64,000 nucleotides of DNA from Gracilaria domingensis (taxonomy: Eukaryota > Rhodophyta > Florideophyceae > Gracilariales > Gracilariaceae), in NCBI GenBank assembly GCA_022539475.1, contig VCMS01000065.1, positions 248,001-312,000 of the forward strand, in the 5' to 3' direction. Both the position numbers and the translations under genes were made by a program. Positions 53,001 to 62,831 of this stretch are shown one piece after another. The notes beneath the pieces are model-generated. The model ran no database searches. It worked only from the letters and a program-made list of their open reading frames with translations, and was not told the DNA's origin. Position 1 is the first letter of the stretch. The number at the start of each line of letters is the position of its first letter.

Positions 53001-55299
53001 CTTTATGGTAGACGTAGATGATGATGATATCTTTCCAATGCCGGAAGAGGACGATGATGAAGAAGTTGACAGCTACGAGGAACTCTTTGCTCCGCGAACC
53101 CGAGTTCAGAACGAAAGTCGCGCACAAGCGACAAACGAGGCTACCGAACAAAACGGCAAAGATGAAGAGAAGAAGAAGAAAGAAGGTGAAGAAGACACGA
53201 TTGTTTCATCTAAGTTTAGGGTACCTCGTCTGAAAGAATCAGAGCTCATTGCTCTTACAAGTGTGCTTTTAAGATCTTCATGTGTGAATGAGACTCATAG
53301 CTTGACAACACGCTGTATTGGAAGACTGGGTGAGCTCCCGGAAAACAGGAAAATATTTATGTCATCTTTGGTAAAGATTGCGCAGCATGCTGGTGCGGAT
53401 ATTGAACGTGAGTATGAAGGCATTGTTGGTGAATTGCGAGAAGGTTCAGGACCGAGTGATGCATCAAAGAAGAAGCTCATACTGTCATCATTCTTATTGG
53501 GAAGCAATGCAAACGATGTCACTTTGCTTAGAGTGGTCAAGTCTCTTTCGGAGCTTCTTAAGCATGAGGTCGTGAAGCCGGAGCTTAAAAGCGGGAAGGA
53601 AGAGAAAGAAAAGGGCATACTGGAGCTCGGCCCGACTGACACGTCAATTGGAGAATATCGCCGATCGATGTCTGATGGGTTATCAGGTGTATGGGCGGCT
53701 CTCGATAAGTTGCTAGAACTTGTAGCAGATGAAACAAGAACAAGAAGTACGAAAGCTGGAAAGAGAGGATCATCGTCTACCCCGTCAGTCGCCGAAATGC
53801 TTGGCCCCCAGCGTAAGAGAGCTTCAAGTAGGGCCTTGTCTCCTATGTTGTCACGACTCAGTCCCGTTATCGAATCTTTTATAGTTATGCATACTGTCGA
53901 AAATTCCGAAGTCAGTCCTCGTGAAGACTCAGTTCCTCAATCACCTTTAGAACTTACACATGGGTCCCCACGGTCTCCGTCATGGAAGTTCAGAGATGAC
54001 GGTGAAGTGAACGATGCTAAACCGAAGACAGTTGATGACGAATTGGCTGTATTCGTTGAGAGACATCGTGTTCCTATTAACACACTTCTGCGCGCTAGCC
54101 CGGAACTGTTGCATACTTCTTTCAAAGGCACGCTGAAGCATCCTCACGCCATCGATTTTGACAACAAGAAAGCATACTTCCGAGACACTATTCGACTAAG
54201 GAGCTCACAAAACCGCATAGGTTCCATCAAGATTAGCGTGCGAAGAGACAGAGTTTTGGACGATTCATACAGTCAGCTGAGAATGCGAACTCCGGATGAA
54301 ATGAAGGGCCGATTGCACGTCCAGTTCACTGGCGAAGAAGGCGTCGATGCAGGTGGAGTGACAAGAGAATGGTATGTTATCCTTGCGCGGCAGATATTTG
54401 ACCCGAACTACGTCCTGTTTACAAGATCTGCCGCCAAGGCTGCAACATACCAGCCCGATAAGCGTTCGTACATCAATCGGGAACATCTTGAAACGTTTCG
54501 TTTCGTTGGCCGACTCATCGCGAAAGCAATTTACGATGGTCAGCTGATAGACGCGTATTTTACAAGATCTTTCTACAAACACATACTGGGTATGAAACCG
54601 CACTTTCATGACATCGAGGGACAAGACCCGGACTACTATAAGTCGTTGAAATGGATCCTTGAGAACGACTGTACCGGAATCATTGACTACACCATGAGCG
54701 CGGAGTATGATGAGTTTGGAAAGCAAACCGTGATTGATCTGGTTCCAAATGGAAGGAACATTCCGGTTACTGAAGAGAACAAGGCGGAATATGTAAGACT
54801 AGTGACAGAAGTTCGAATGACAAAAACTATTGAAAAGCAGATCCAAGCGTTCAAAGAAGGTTTCTACGAGATCATTCCGCTGGAGGATTGCAAGATATTT
54901 AATGAGCTTGAACTTGAACTTCTCATGTCCGGATTGCCTGATATCGACGTTGCGGACTTGAAGGCAAACGTAGAATACACTGGATATACAGCGTCATCCC
55001 CTCAAGTGAATTGGTTCTGGAGATGTGTCAGTAAGATGGATCAGGAAGATCTCGCCCGTCTTGTGATGTTCGTCACTGGAACGAGCAAGGTTCCATTGGA
55101 AGGGTTCAGTCAGCTTCAGGGTATGAATGGGGGGCAGAAATTCCAAATCCATCGCGTAAGTGGTGATACGATGCGTCTTCCCTCCGCGCATACTTGCTTT
55201 AACCAACTTGATCTCCCTGAGTATAGTACCGCGGAGATTCTGTCGGAAAGATTGCTTCGGGCTGTTCGTGAGTGTAGCGTTGGCTTTGGCTTTGCTTGA
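50068..55299 (+). CDS. HUWE1/Tom1/UPL1-type HECT E3 ubiquitin ligase, short form
   Basis: 1743 residues, one exon. The start is Ser-rich, then a strongly acidic run (~34-60). A Glu/Gln-rich coiled region lies at ~350-560. Three ubiquitin-binding (UBM) repeats follow near 575, 617 and 672, each with LPxxxRxE(V/I)L (AALPEEMRTEIL, IALPPALRTEVL, ATLPPELREEVL). A second acidic patch is near 980-1010. The HECT domain fills ~1345-1743 (FTGEEGVDAGGVTREWY, DYYKSLKWILEND) with the catalytic Cys near 1710 in AHTCFNQLDLPEY. HUWE1 and UPL1 are 3500-4400 residues and begin with large armadillo-like domains; those are missing here, and the Tim13 gene upstream leaves no room for them. It should transfer ubiquitin to nuclear or cytosolic targets. 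Confidence 0.92.
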   Translation: MDTSSSSSSSGMDEGSMSTDREDGYHLRIGEEGSNEEFDDDNDDDEDDDMDEEESDPNDEFQDAIDDVVHDLGFFGRHRRILSTELSIPRYGLHEDASLRDMLRTTVQGLVRSGSVSHFPRSIHFERLDPDQHPDEPLRLPSSRMREGHLREAHWHMRTSFRRSEPLAIHPSLRRRATPFAPETDVDDNASGRSSESADGQTSFSVLRSISRMHSLAAEQNLRDDDVLSQYIDRHLSPAATDEPSTSVSDPVIHDSNLGWLSRNRNFDRFSQNDRERERIPAALLRRWTYHPFSDGGDVLPAMFDVSTPSRRPSRALDGKPLITLENHSSVTPLVEDVTQQFSSMLSDLQSIDNKVEQAERRFENFKDAKNKKKEEEEQVKESEKASNEEQRVEIRDHDEGGDNNADNQEMDDANQEASEGSEAVPSDSNLDMSRQTDENQAELGSGLQQAIPRSAPGLGNIQEEVPLPDLVMDSIEVSRRRGSEQQQNSTESQSENPIESQNHEDLPSTPREPTETDQGASQEAPQENGGESVDPPSNNFSEVVAQRAAAAGISLDAPANVNPAVVAAATESTGIDPAFLAALPEEMRTEILTQYYDSIRTNTNAQSDQTSAGATNINLDFLIALPPALRTEVLEMEAQFQSRQEAQNGSRNVENGDSNAQGSQMPGAEMDNATFLATLPPELREEVLLTSGEDFIQSLPPHVAAEARLLREREMNARAPWGQQGSPYGSDRRAPGILRSGSNGRHERNRRRAAPTLRWRKVDDGWLRELKDGENEPDAFLDIDGIASLVNLLWIRHPEFGKEQIYQVFRFACRTTSTRQLVLHELVNLVTSSDSESPGAESSVINARDFEHGRLHATAVRRGLEILYMICKDDKIVSEFLLGLPHSPEELHDCTTTPFSKLTYKATSLSTLMALMQTKLFNRSDSHMDQLIRLISLISASIPPAKSNENVQLKGRRDRRHARMLLDRSSLTEPMGLFMVDVDDDDIFPMPEEDDDEEVDSYEELFAPRTRVQNESRAQATNEATEQNGKDEEKKKKEGEEDTIVSSKFRVPRLKESELIALTSVLLRSSCVNETHSLTTRCIGRLGELPENRKIFMSSLVKIAQHAGADIEREYEGIVGELREGSGPSDASKKKLILSSFLLGSNANDVTLLRVVKSLSELLKHEVVKPELKSGKEEKEKGILELGPTDTSIGEYRRSMSDGLSGVWAALDKLLELVADETRTRSTKAGKRGSSSTPSVAEMLGPQRKRASSRALSPMLSRLSPVIESFIVMHTVENSEVSPREDSVPQSPLELTHGSPRSPSWKFRDDGEVNDAKPKTVDDELAVFVERHRVPINTLLRASPELLHTSFKGTLKHPHAIDFDNKKAYFRDTIRLRSSQNRIGSIKISVRRDRVLDDSYSQLRMRTPDEMKGRLHVQFTGEEGVDAGGVTREWYVILARQIFDPNYVLFTRSAAKAATYQPDKRSYINREHLETFRFVGRLIAKAIYDGQLIDAYFTRSFYKHILGMKPHFHDIEGQDPDYYKSLKWILENDCTGIIDYTMSAEYDEFGKQTVIDLVPNGRNIPVTEENKAEYVRLVTEVRMTKTIEKQIQAFKEGFYEIIPLEDCKIFNELELELLMSGLPDIDVADLKANVEYTGYTASSPQVNWFWRCVSKMDQEDLARLVMFVTGTSKVPLEGFSQLQGMNGGQKFQIHRVSGDTMRLPSAHTCFNQLDLPEYSTAEILSERLLRAVRECSVGFGFA

Positions 55300-55476
55300 T
55301 TTGCTTGTCTTACAAAATGAGAGGGTGGTTTGTACAGATGTGGACTCAACAAAGGCCTAGCCATGCCACGAGTTAGCTTGTACAGACTGATTCAAATATA
55401 CTTAGGACTCGTCTAACTTCCGTAATGTGCAGTTGCACTTGATAGATAGTGGTAACTAAACCATCCACAGTAACAT

Positions 55477-57120
55477 CTAACTTGCCTCGGTCAGCTGGTC
55501 GTTTACCATCTCATCTTCCCGACGTTTTTTCTCTCTTGTGGGGTTCGAATGCTGTCTTCGAATTCGCCCATCTATTCCAATTTCAAATACCTGATCTCTT
55601 AAGCGCACGAAGCTTGTGTTTTCACCAACAGTTTGGGGCCTCCTGTGCGAATCCATAGCTTTCGAAAGTTTGACATTCGCTGTTTCTCTCGGAGTAGAAC
55701 GTTGCGATTCTCGGGCATGGACCGAAAGCCCCCATATGTGTGACCCGGGATCATCTTCTCGTCGAAAGTTTGAGTATCCGCGTGCTCGTGAATGAGAATT
55801 GTTGGATTTGTTTGAATGTACACATCGTAAAGGTGTCTGAGAAATGTGGGAAGGAAGACTGTCTAAGGTATCTAATGAAGTGACTGACGCGTTTACGGAT
55901 AGTGAATTTGGAGTTTGTGGTATTGAATTGCCAGCCCATGGGGCACATGGGTTACGTCTCTCATCCACAGCTTTGCCTTGGTAGTATGTTCGACGTTGAA
56001 ACGCTCCGGCGTACTGAGGAGGAATAAATCTGTTGTCTTCCTTCAAGAGCAAGGGCCCATGACTGAAACATTCCTGGTCGTCATGAACCGAGCAAGTGAT
56101 TCTCGCACTCGAGACATGAGAAGCTGTTTGCATCTCCCTTTGTGACAATGCAGAGGGGTAAGGGCTCTTTGTAGAGCATATGGTTGCTCCTTTCTCCTCA
56201 CAGTCCCCACGATATGACCCATCGATCCCTGATGAGCTTGTAGTTACTGCTGAGCGTGGTAGGAATAGGTTTATCATGGGAGATGAACTCGTATCTTCTT
56301 GATTCAAAAGGAACTCATTCGACATGGATTGCATTACACATGGGGTGGATTTCGTCCCGTTGCAAGGGGATGAACTACTCATCGCGATGGCTTCCGTCGA
56401 GTTTGTCGGAGCCTGTGAGTTAATGCCCTTACCTCGTTGAGGGTCGTCGAAAACTAGGTCTTGAGACGATATTGATAGAACTGCGTCGGTAATAGTTGCA
56501 GAGATATCGGTACTCAACAAAGCGTGACGGCTCATGAAATCTTCGTTGTTCTCAGTAGCACTTGATGTTCTTGATACAGAATATGGCGAGAATAGTTGCT
56601 TTGGAAGCACGATATTCTCAACTTGGGCTGTGGACGCCAACGAATGGTTTGGTACGGGATGAAGCATGGCGAATGGCAAAGAAGTTCGTCTTCCCCCCGT
56701 ATCACCACCGATACTTTCTGTCTGGGATCTTATTCGCTCTTTTCTGCGAGCTGGTAGCCGCGCAAGCGGATAACACATTCGAAGCAGACGGGAAAGCACA
56801 AGTGAATGCTGAAGCACGACATCTCGCGAAGCGCAACACATGAGCTCTTCCCGTAAAGAGACCAATGCGTTTCTGAGCAGTATGGTCAAGAGCGAGCATC
56901 GTGATTCCAACAAGCTCTGGATACGGGTATCATCGGCTGAAAATGCCATGGTGGGGGAAGAAGGAAGGTACGCATGATGGTGGAAGAGGGTTTTAAGTCT
57001 CGACATTGAATCGGATATGCCGTTGAACGGTGACGTTTCTGGGTGGGTGGCGGTTGAGACAAGATTGATGGCTGAGGTTGGTGCTTGTAATTGGTTCAAC
57101 GATCTGCGAATCGGTTGCAA
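55477..57120 (-). CDS. Unknown Ser-rich protein, 547 residues
   Basis: An intact frame convergent with the HECT ligase (178 bases between stops). Residues ~60-130 look helical (LLESRCSLLTILLRNALVSLREELMC, LVLSRLLRMCYPLARL) and the remaining ~400 are low-complexity, rich in Ser, Thr, Asn and Pro, with few hydrophobic stretches. The last ~40 residues are charged (RRQHSNPTREKKRRED). I recognise no family. It could be a regulatory or scaffold protein. An alternative start is Met39 or Met58, closer to the helical part. Its upstream region carries a recurrent motif site at 57363. Confidence 0.6.
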   Translation of the reverse strand: MQPIRRSLNQLQAPTSAINLVSTATHPETSPFNGISDSMSRLKTLFHHHAYLPSSPTMAFSADDTRIQSLLESRCSLLTILLRNALVSLREELMCCASRDVVLQHSLVLSRLLRMCYPLARLPARRKERIRSQTESIGGDTGGRRTSLPFAMLHPVPNHSLASTAQVENIVLPKQLFSPYSVSRTSSATENNEDFMSRHALLSTDISATITDAVLSISSQDLVFDDPQRGKGINSQAPTNSTEAIAMSSSSPCNGTKSTPCVMQSMSNEFLLNQEDTSSSPMINLFLPRSAVTTSSSGIDGSYRGDCEEKGATICSTKSPYPSALSQREMQTASHVSSARITCSVHDDQECFSHGPLLLKEDNRFIPPQYAGAFQRRTYYQGKAVDERRNPCAPWAGNSIPQTPNSLSVNASVTSLDTLDSLPSHISQTPLRCVHSNKSNNSHSRARGYSNFRREDDPGSHIWGLSVHARESQRSTPRETANVKLSKAMDSHRRPQTVGENTSFVRLRDQVFEIGIDGRIRRQHSNPTREKKRREDEMVNDQLTEAS

Positions 57121-57362
57121 AATCTATGCTGATAATGATACATTGCCTAACCTTAACTTCTGACCGTGCAGGGTAAAGGTGCTATGCATGTGCCTTCGTG
57201 ACTCTCACGCTATGGGAGATTACATATTCATCTGCAACGAAGAAGATCATAGCTATGGAAAAGGTTTCTACTTGTTTCAAATGACACGTCTCGGTCGATT
57301 TTGATTCCTTCGGGCTTACCACAGGAGAGCAAAGAAGCCCCTCAGCTCCGATGTAGATTAAA

Positions 57363-57374
57363 GTACCGTCGTAC
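57363..57374 (-). promoter_or_regulatory. Recurrent GTAC-ACGGTAC motif, site 9
   Basis: GTACCGTCGTAC on the plus strand (GTACGACGGTAC on the minus), 243 bases upstream of the 547-residue protein's first Met. Confidence 0.45.
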
Positions 57375-57633
57375 TTGGCGACAACCGCAATAGCTTTTGT
57401 CTGGATCATCTTCTACGTCTTGTCTGATGTTTCACGACGTTAAGGTTAGCTAGGCTTTGTCAGTTCATTGACGTGCTACAGTATATACTATGACAATAGT
57501 GTTTTAACTTGTGAATAGTACATAGTCCCACATACTTGAGGGCACGAAAATCCCCCAAAGTTCAGCGGGAAAGTGCTGGATGTATGTGAGGACGATATCT
57601 TCTACCGTTCTCCCTTTGCGACATTTCTACAAC

Positions 57634-58055
57634 TTAACCTGTAAAGAAACGCTTCCAGCTCTGCCACGGCAGGAATCCACCACATCTGAGAAGCAAAAAA
57701 GGACATAAGTACACCAAGCAAGCGCAGAAGAACCAAAGCAGACAAAGGCAAGTACTTACTTGCGACATCTTTTCATATAGCGCCCGACTTTGACAAGACC
57801 GCTTCCATTGCATTGTGCACAATTCCTCTGGCGATAAATTCGTTCTCCAAACAACACAGCGGCGACAAAGAACGGTATGGCAAGGGCAATACTGCCGACA
57901 AACACGGACGCATCCGGCGGCAACGGAGTGAGCCCCTCTGGTGAGAGCGACTCTGGGGCAAGCTGCATGCGAGGACGCGGGCGTCGCAGTGGGGAAACGG
58001 CCTTCCTCGAAGGCGCTGCCCGTGCGAACACGGCGGGAACTTGGAACGCCATCAT
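57634..58055 (-). CDS. Plastid-type one-helix membrane protein with a C-terminal zinc finger (spliced)
   Basis: Two exons, 58055-57760 and 57685-57634, with a 74-base GTAAGT..CAG intron, encode 115 residues. The N-terminus (MAFQVPAVFARAAPSRKAV) has the early Phe and basic/Ala-rich composition of red algal plastid signals. One hydrophobic segment follows (VGSIALAIPFFVAAVLFG), then a DnaJ-like zinc site CAQCNGSG...CRKC and the end GGFLPWQSWKRFFTG. The second half of the zinc site exists only after splicing, which supports the intron. I believe relatives occur in plants and algae, but I cannot name the protein; a chaperone-like role at the thylakoid or envelope is an inference. It shares a 557-base divergent space with methionine synthase. 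Confidence 0.78.
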
Positions 58056-58273
58056 CTTGTTGAACAGTTGAGAAGGGTATGAACCTTCGCGGCCTGCACT
58101 TCCGCCCTTCCCGCCCCTGTTCTCGCGACCGCGACGTGGGACAGCTTGTAGCTCAATTCACGGTGATTGAGAAATGGAGTGTTTGGGAGTACGCGGACAG
58201 CGCACATCTTTTAGATCCGCTGCTTCAACGCTTCATCTTCTGACACGTGCGAACGTGTAATGACGCTGGCCAC

Positions 58274-58406
58274 CCACAGTGCGGAATGCTCTATGGCCCG
58301 GGCTGTGGCTTGAAATACCGGCTGACAATGGCTCAGCCGGAACCGCGGCCACACGGCCCCGTGGGCCAACGTCGCTGGCGGCTTACGGGCAGCACCCAGG
58401 GTGCTG
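58274..58406 (+). promoter_or_regulatory. Cluster of perfect hairpins upstream of methionine synthase
   Basis: In order: CCACAG/CTGTGG (58274-58308, wide loop); CCGGCTGA-7-TCAGCCGG (58318-58340); GGCC-A-CACGG-CC-CCGTG-GGCC (58347-58367); and CAGCACCC-A-GGGTGCTG (58390-58406). The last three follow each other within 90 bases, 207-295 bases before the MetH ATG. They may act in DNA (promoter) or, if transcribed, fold in the leader. Confidence 0.6.
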
Positions 58407-58612
58407 TCTGGTAGGATATGCGCTGGTATTGCGGGCGAAATCTGAATTACGACGCTGCACCGCCCGAATGGGAGTGCAGTGCACCCCTACGAGCAAGCAC
58501 CTATCGCCAGGCTTTACGAAAGCGGTGTCAATACGTTTTGCTACAAGCGTTTCCATCTCCAATCTCTGCTCGAAATCGTCTTGTTCCTAGCAAGCTCTCG
58601 CCTTCAGCTAGT

Positions 58613-61600
58613 ATGGCGCAGCCATCCGCATTCGAGCCCGCCATCTTTGCGGAGATTCGTGCTGTACTCAATGAACGTGTCATGTACATTGACGGTGCCA
58701 TGGGCACAATTCAACGCTACAAACTCAAGGAGCATGATTTTCGTGGCGAACGTTATAAGAACCATTCTCATGACCTCCAAGGAAATAATGACATCCTGTC
58801 CATAACTCGTCCGGATATCATTCAGGAAATCCATGAGCAGTATCTGGAAGCCGGTTCTGATTTCCTGGAAACCAATACTTTTTCTGGTACTAGCATTGCC
58901 CAAGCCGATTACGAACTTGATACGGAGAAGGATGTGTACGACCTAAATTTCGAAAGTGCGCGGCTTGCTCGTGCTGCTTGCGACAAGTATGAAGCCATGG
59001 ACGGCAAACGTCGTTACGTTTGTGGCGCAATTGGACCTACCAACCGAACTCTCAGTATTTCCCCAGATGTCAATGATCCTTCCTTTCGTAATATTACGTA
59101 CATGGAAGTAGTCGACGCCTATTATGAGCAGATCAAGGCACTTGTTGAAGGTAAAGTGGATGTCCTTCTCGTCGAAACCATTTTCGATACCCTCAATGCC
59201 AAGGCCGCTATTTTTTCCATCCAGAAGTACTTTGATGACAATCCCGATCAGCCTCAACTTCCGATATTTATATCCGGTACTGTCGTGGATATGAGTGGTA
59301 GAACGCTTTCCGGCCAGACCACCGAAGCCTTTTGGACATCCATTGAGCATGCCAATCCCTTGGCTGTCGGTCTCAACTGTGCATTGGGAGCGAAGGATAT
59401 GCGTCAGTATGTTGAACGCTTAGGTCGTTGTTCGGACGCTTACATCATTTGCTATCCCAATGCCGGTCTTCCCAACGCTATGGGAGGTTACGATCAAACT
59501 GGTCCAGAAATGGGGGAAGAGTTGTCACCGTTCGCCAGGGATCGCCTTTGCAACATTGTGGGTGGATGTTGCGGTTCCACTCCTGATCATATCAAGTCCA
59601 TTGTTGAGGTCTTCAGCAAATATATGCCAAAGGCAACACCGAAACCACTTCCGAATATGATGAGGCTATCGGGTCTAGAACAGTTTATATTGAACCCGTC
59701 ACTTGTACGGTTTGTCAACGTTGGTGAAAGGTGTAATGTTGCAGGTTCTATGTTCTTTAAGAAACAGGTTTTGGCTAGCAACTACGAGAAGATGCAGGAA
59801 ATTGCGTTGAAGCAAGTTGACAATGGAGCTCAAGTTTTGGATATCAATTTTGATGAGGGGCTGCTTGACTCACATGCTGTGATGAGAAAGTTCTGCAATC
59901 TTCTGGCCACCGAGCCTGATGTCGCCAAAGTGCCGTTCATGATTGATTCCTCGAAGTTTGATGTCGTTGAACAGGGTCTGCAGTGTATACAGGGCAAGTG
60001 TATTGTGAACTCTATTTCCCTTAAAGTTGGAGTGGACGAGTTTGTTAGACATGCCAAGCTTGTGAAGCGATACGGAGCCGCAGTGGTTGTTATGGCATTT
60101 GATGAAGAAGGTCAAGCAGCGGGTCGTGATGACAAGGTAAGAATCTGTTCTAGGGCGTATAAGATCCTGGTCGAAGACGTCAAGTTCAATCCGAATGATA
60201 TCATTTTCGATCCGAATATTCTCACAGTTGCCACTGGTATTGAGGAGCATAATAACTACGCGAAAGATTTCTTTGAGGCGACGAAGATTATCAAGGATAC
60301 TCTGCCTCATTGCCATATTTCGGGTGGTGTTTCCAACATTTCTTTCTCTTTCCGTGGGAATAATGCGCTTCGTGAAGCTATGCATTCGGCTTTCTTGTAC
60401 TATGGTATCACAAACGGGATGGATATGGGTATCGTCAACGCAGGTATCATTCCCGTCTATTCTGACATACCTGAGAAATTGCTGAATCTCATTGAGGACG
60501 TGCTCCTCAATCGTTCATCTGAGGCAACGGAGAATCTGCTTGAATTCTCTCTCAGCATGGACAAGAAGAGTTCTGTTAATTCTGGTAATGATGCAGACAA
60601 GAACAAGTGGCGTTTGTTACCTGTGAAGGAAAGACTTTCACACGCTCTTGTAAAGGGCATAGACGAGTTTGTCCTTGGGGATGTTGAAGAAGCTCGCGTA
60701 GCCGCCGACAAACCTTTGGACGTCATTGAAGGTCCTCTAATGGATGGCATGAATGTTGTTGGTGATCTTTTCGGTGCAGGTAAGATGTTCTTGCCGCAGG
60801 TTATCAAATCTGCTCGTGTCATGAAGAAGGCTGTCGCTGTTTTGATTCCGTACATGGAAGCAGAGAAAGAAGCAAAAATGGCCGAGGCCAAGGCGAGGGG
60901 AGAGGCTGCCTCAGAGGAAGACATGTATGCTGGTACTATGGTAATAGCCACTGTGAAAGGAGACGTGCATGACATTGGAAAGAATATCGTGGCAGTTGTA
61001 CTTGGGTGTAACAACTACAAGGTCATAGATCTCGGAGTCATGTGTCCATGCGACAAGATTATTGACGCTGTCAGGGAACACAGAGCCAGCGTGATCGGCC
61101 TTTCGGGGCTTATCACACCATCACTCGACGAAATGGTCTATGTTGCCGCCAGGCTTGAGAAAGAAAAGATGAAGATTCCTTTACTCATTGGTGGGGCAAC
61201 AACCTCTAAAATGCATACGGCTGTCAAGGTCGCGCCGCGTTACAACGCTCCAACAGTTCACGTCTTGGATGCTTCTCGAGCAGTGACTGTGGTTTCTTCG
61301 CTGCTTGATGAGAATAACAACGAGGACTTTGTCGAAGACATTGCCGAAGAGTACGAGGAGCTTCGCGAAGAGCATTATGCTGGTCTCGAAGAACGGAAGT
61401 ATGTTAGTCTGAAAGAGGCCCGCGAGCAGAAATTCAAGATTGATTTCACCGGTTCTGAACCACCTGCTTGCAGGCCTGGGTTCTTAGGTATTGAGGTTTT
61501 GCGAGAGTACCCCTTGAAGGAATTGTTGCCATATATTGACTGGAACCCATTCTTCCAAACATGGCAGCTAAGAGGAAAGTACCCGAACAGAGGCTACCCG

Positions 61601-62431
61601 AAGATATTTAAGGATGAAACTGTTGGAGCAGAAGCTAAAAAGCTGTTCGATGAGGCACAGGCTATTCTTGCTGATTATGTGGAGAACAAGAAACTGATCG
61701 CGAATGGGGTATTGGGTTTCTTCCCAGCCAATACTATCAATCACGACGATATTGAAGTTTACGCTCCGGAAGACGATGACATCAGAGCCCACGCAATCGA
61801 AGTTTACCGTACTCTGCGTCAGCAAGCCGAGAAAGAAGATGATGAGGCACCATATCTGGCTATGGCTGATTTCATAGCACCGAAAGAAACTGGATTGAAG
61901 GACTATATCGGAATGTTTGCTGTTGGCATATTTGGAGCTGAACATCTGATCGCCAATTACAAAGAATCCTTGGACGACTATCGCGTGATCATGTGTGAAG
62001 CCCTCGCCGACCGTCTTGCGGAAGCGTTCGCCGAGAAGCTCCACGAAGATGTGAGAAACAAGCCTGAGTTCTGGGGTTACACGAAGGGCAACGAAAAGCT
62101 CAGTACTGAGGACCTTATTAAGATTCGCTATGAGGGTATTCGCCCGGCTCCTGGTTATCCGTCACAACCCGATCACACTGAGAAAATTCCTATGTGGAAT
62201 CTGCTTGACGCCGAATCAAGCGCGGATTTGAGACTCACAGAGAGTCTCGCAATGCTTCCTGCTGCTGCTGTTTCGGGTCTTTATTTCGCGCATCAAAAGT
62301 CGCAATACTTCGCCGTTGGCAAGATCACCAAAGAGCAGGCGACAGATTACGGGGAAAAGCGAAAGGGATGGAATACTGCCAAGACTGAGAAGTGGCTTCG
62401 CCCAATTTTATCCTACGAGACTGATGTTTAA
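58613..62431 (+). CDS. metH: Cobalamin-dependent methionine synthase
   Basis: 1272 residues from the chosen ATG, close to the human enzyme (1265). Four modules appear in order: the homocysteine-binding barrel (~1-340) with the zinc cysteines at ~256, 319 and 320 (LNCALG, GGCCGS); the methyl-folate barrel (~360-640, [13 protein letters not shown]); the B12 module (~660-900) with DVHDIGKN, the cobalt-binding His near 786 (His759 in E. coli), then GLSGLITPS and LLIGGATTS; and the activation domain (~930-1272) with [12 protein letters not shown] and a Tyr-containing end. It methylates homocysteine to methionine using B12. The open frame extends back to 58418, but that part is not family-like and overlaps the hairpin leader. 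A single exon without organelle signal, so cytosolic. Confidence 0.95.
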   Translation: MAQPSAFEPAIFAEIRAVLNERVMYIDGAMGTIQRYKLKEHDFRGERYKNHSHDLQGNNDILSITRPDIIQEIHEQYLEAGSDFLETNTFSGTSIAQADYELDTEKDVYDLNFESARLARAACDKYEAMDGKRRYVCGAIGPTNRTLSISPDVNDPSFRNITYMEVVDAYYEQIKALVEGKVDVLLVETIFDTLNAKAAIFSIQKYFDDNPDQPQLPIFISGTVVDMSGRTLSGQTTEAFWTSIEHANPLAVGLNCALGAKDMRQYVERLGRCSDAYIICYPNAGLPNAMGGYDQTGPEMGEELSPFARDRLCNIVGGCCGSTPDHIKSIVEVFSKYMPKATPKPLPNMMRLSGLEQFILNPSLVRFVNVGERCNVAGSMFFKKQVLASNYEKMQEIALKQVDNGAQVLDINFDEGLLDSHAVMRKFCNLLATEPDVAKVPFMIDSSKFDVVEQGLQCIQGKCIVNSISLKVGVDEFVRHAKLVKRYGAAVVVMAFDEEGQAAGRDDKVRICSRAYKILVEDVKFNPNDIIFDPNILTVATGIEEHNNYAKDFFEATKIIKDTLPHCHISGGVSNISFSFRGNNALREAMHSAFLYYGITNGMDMGIVNAGIIPVYSDIPEKLLNLIEDVLLNRSSEATENLLEFSLSMDKKSSVNSGNDADKNKWRLLPVKERLSHALVKGIDEFVLGDVEEARVAADKPLDVIEGPLMDGMNVVGDLFGAGKMFLPQVIKSARVMKKAVAVLIPYMEAEKEAKMAEAKARGEAASEEDMYAGTMVIATVKGDVHDIGKNIVAVVLGCNNYKVIDLGVMCPCDKIIDAVREHRASVIGLSGLITPSLDEMVYVAARLEKEKMKIPLLIGGATTSKMHTAVKVAPRYNAPTVHVLDASRAVTVVSSLLDENNNEDFVEDIAEEYEELREEHYAGLEERKYVSLKEAREQKFKIDFTGSEPPACRPGFLGIEVLREYPLKELLPYIDWNPFFQTWQLRGKYPNRGYPKIFKDETVGAEAKKLFDEAQAILADYVENKKLIANGVLGFFPANTINHDDIEVYAPEDDDIRAHAIEVYRTLRQQAEKEDDEAPYLAMADFIAPKETGLKDYIGMFAVGIFGAEHLIANYKESLDDYRVIMCEALADRLAEAFAEKLHEDVRNKPEFWGYTKGNEKLSTEDLIKIRYEGIRPAPGYPSQPDHTEKIPMWNLLDAESSADLRLTESLAMLPAAAVSGLYFAHQKSQYFAVGKITKEQATDYGEKRKGWNTAKTEKWLRPILSYETDV

Positions 62432-62831
62432 TTCTCTTTGGCAGTTAATGAGTCCGCTTCCTCTCGGTTAGTCCATAGTTAAGTTCCTCCGACCTATACT
62501 TTATGCTTGTTACGTAGTTGAACCGATAGACGATCTTAGACTTGAAAATGTAAAGCGAATTGCGAGGAAGCACTCCATACAACATGATGCGCAACAGATT
62601 CCCTTAAGTTACTTTCCCTCGACACGCAGGGTATGGCGTACAACTCTGCAATAATTTGTGCTTGCACGTAACCAGAGCTTACGACACCCGTCGGCAAGTC
62701 AATGTCCATTCTCACAACCTTCCAAACTATTTTCCGAGAGCAATTTTATTCTCTTCGTGCGTTCGGATTGGGTCTTCTTTCTTCTTTAATGCGGACAGCA
62801 GTCCTCAATTACAGGACTGAAGTGAAACTAT
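62432..62831. other. Intergenic region after methionine synthase
   Basis: Nothing recognised beyond short frames; the methionine synthase 3' end lies here. Confidence 0.5.

Noticed and set aside
58274-58406. Cobalamin riboswitch before metH
   Set aside because: The hairpins are real, but I see no B12-box consensus, and such riboswitches are not known in eukaryotic nuclear genes.
16582-62431. A methionine-cycle gene cluster (hydrolase-like gene plus metH)
   Set aside because: The two lie 41 kb apart with unrelated genes between, and the hydrolase-like protein probably lacks normal activity.
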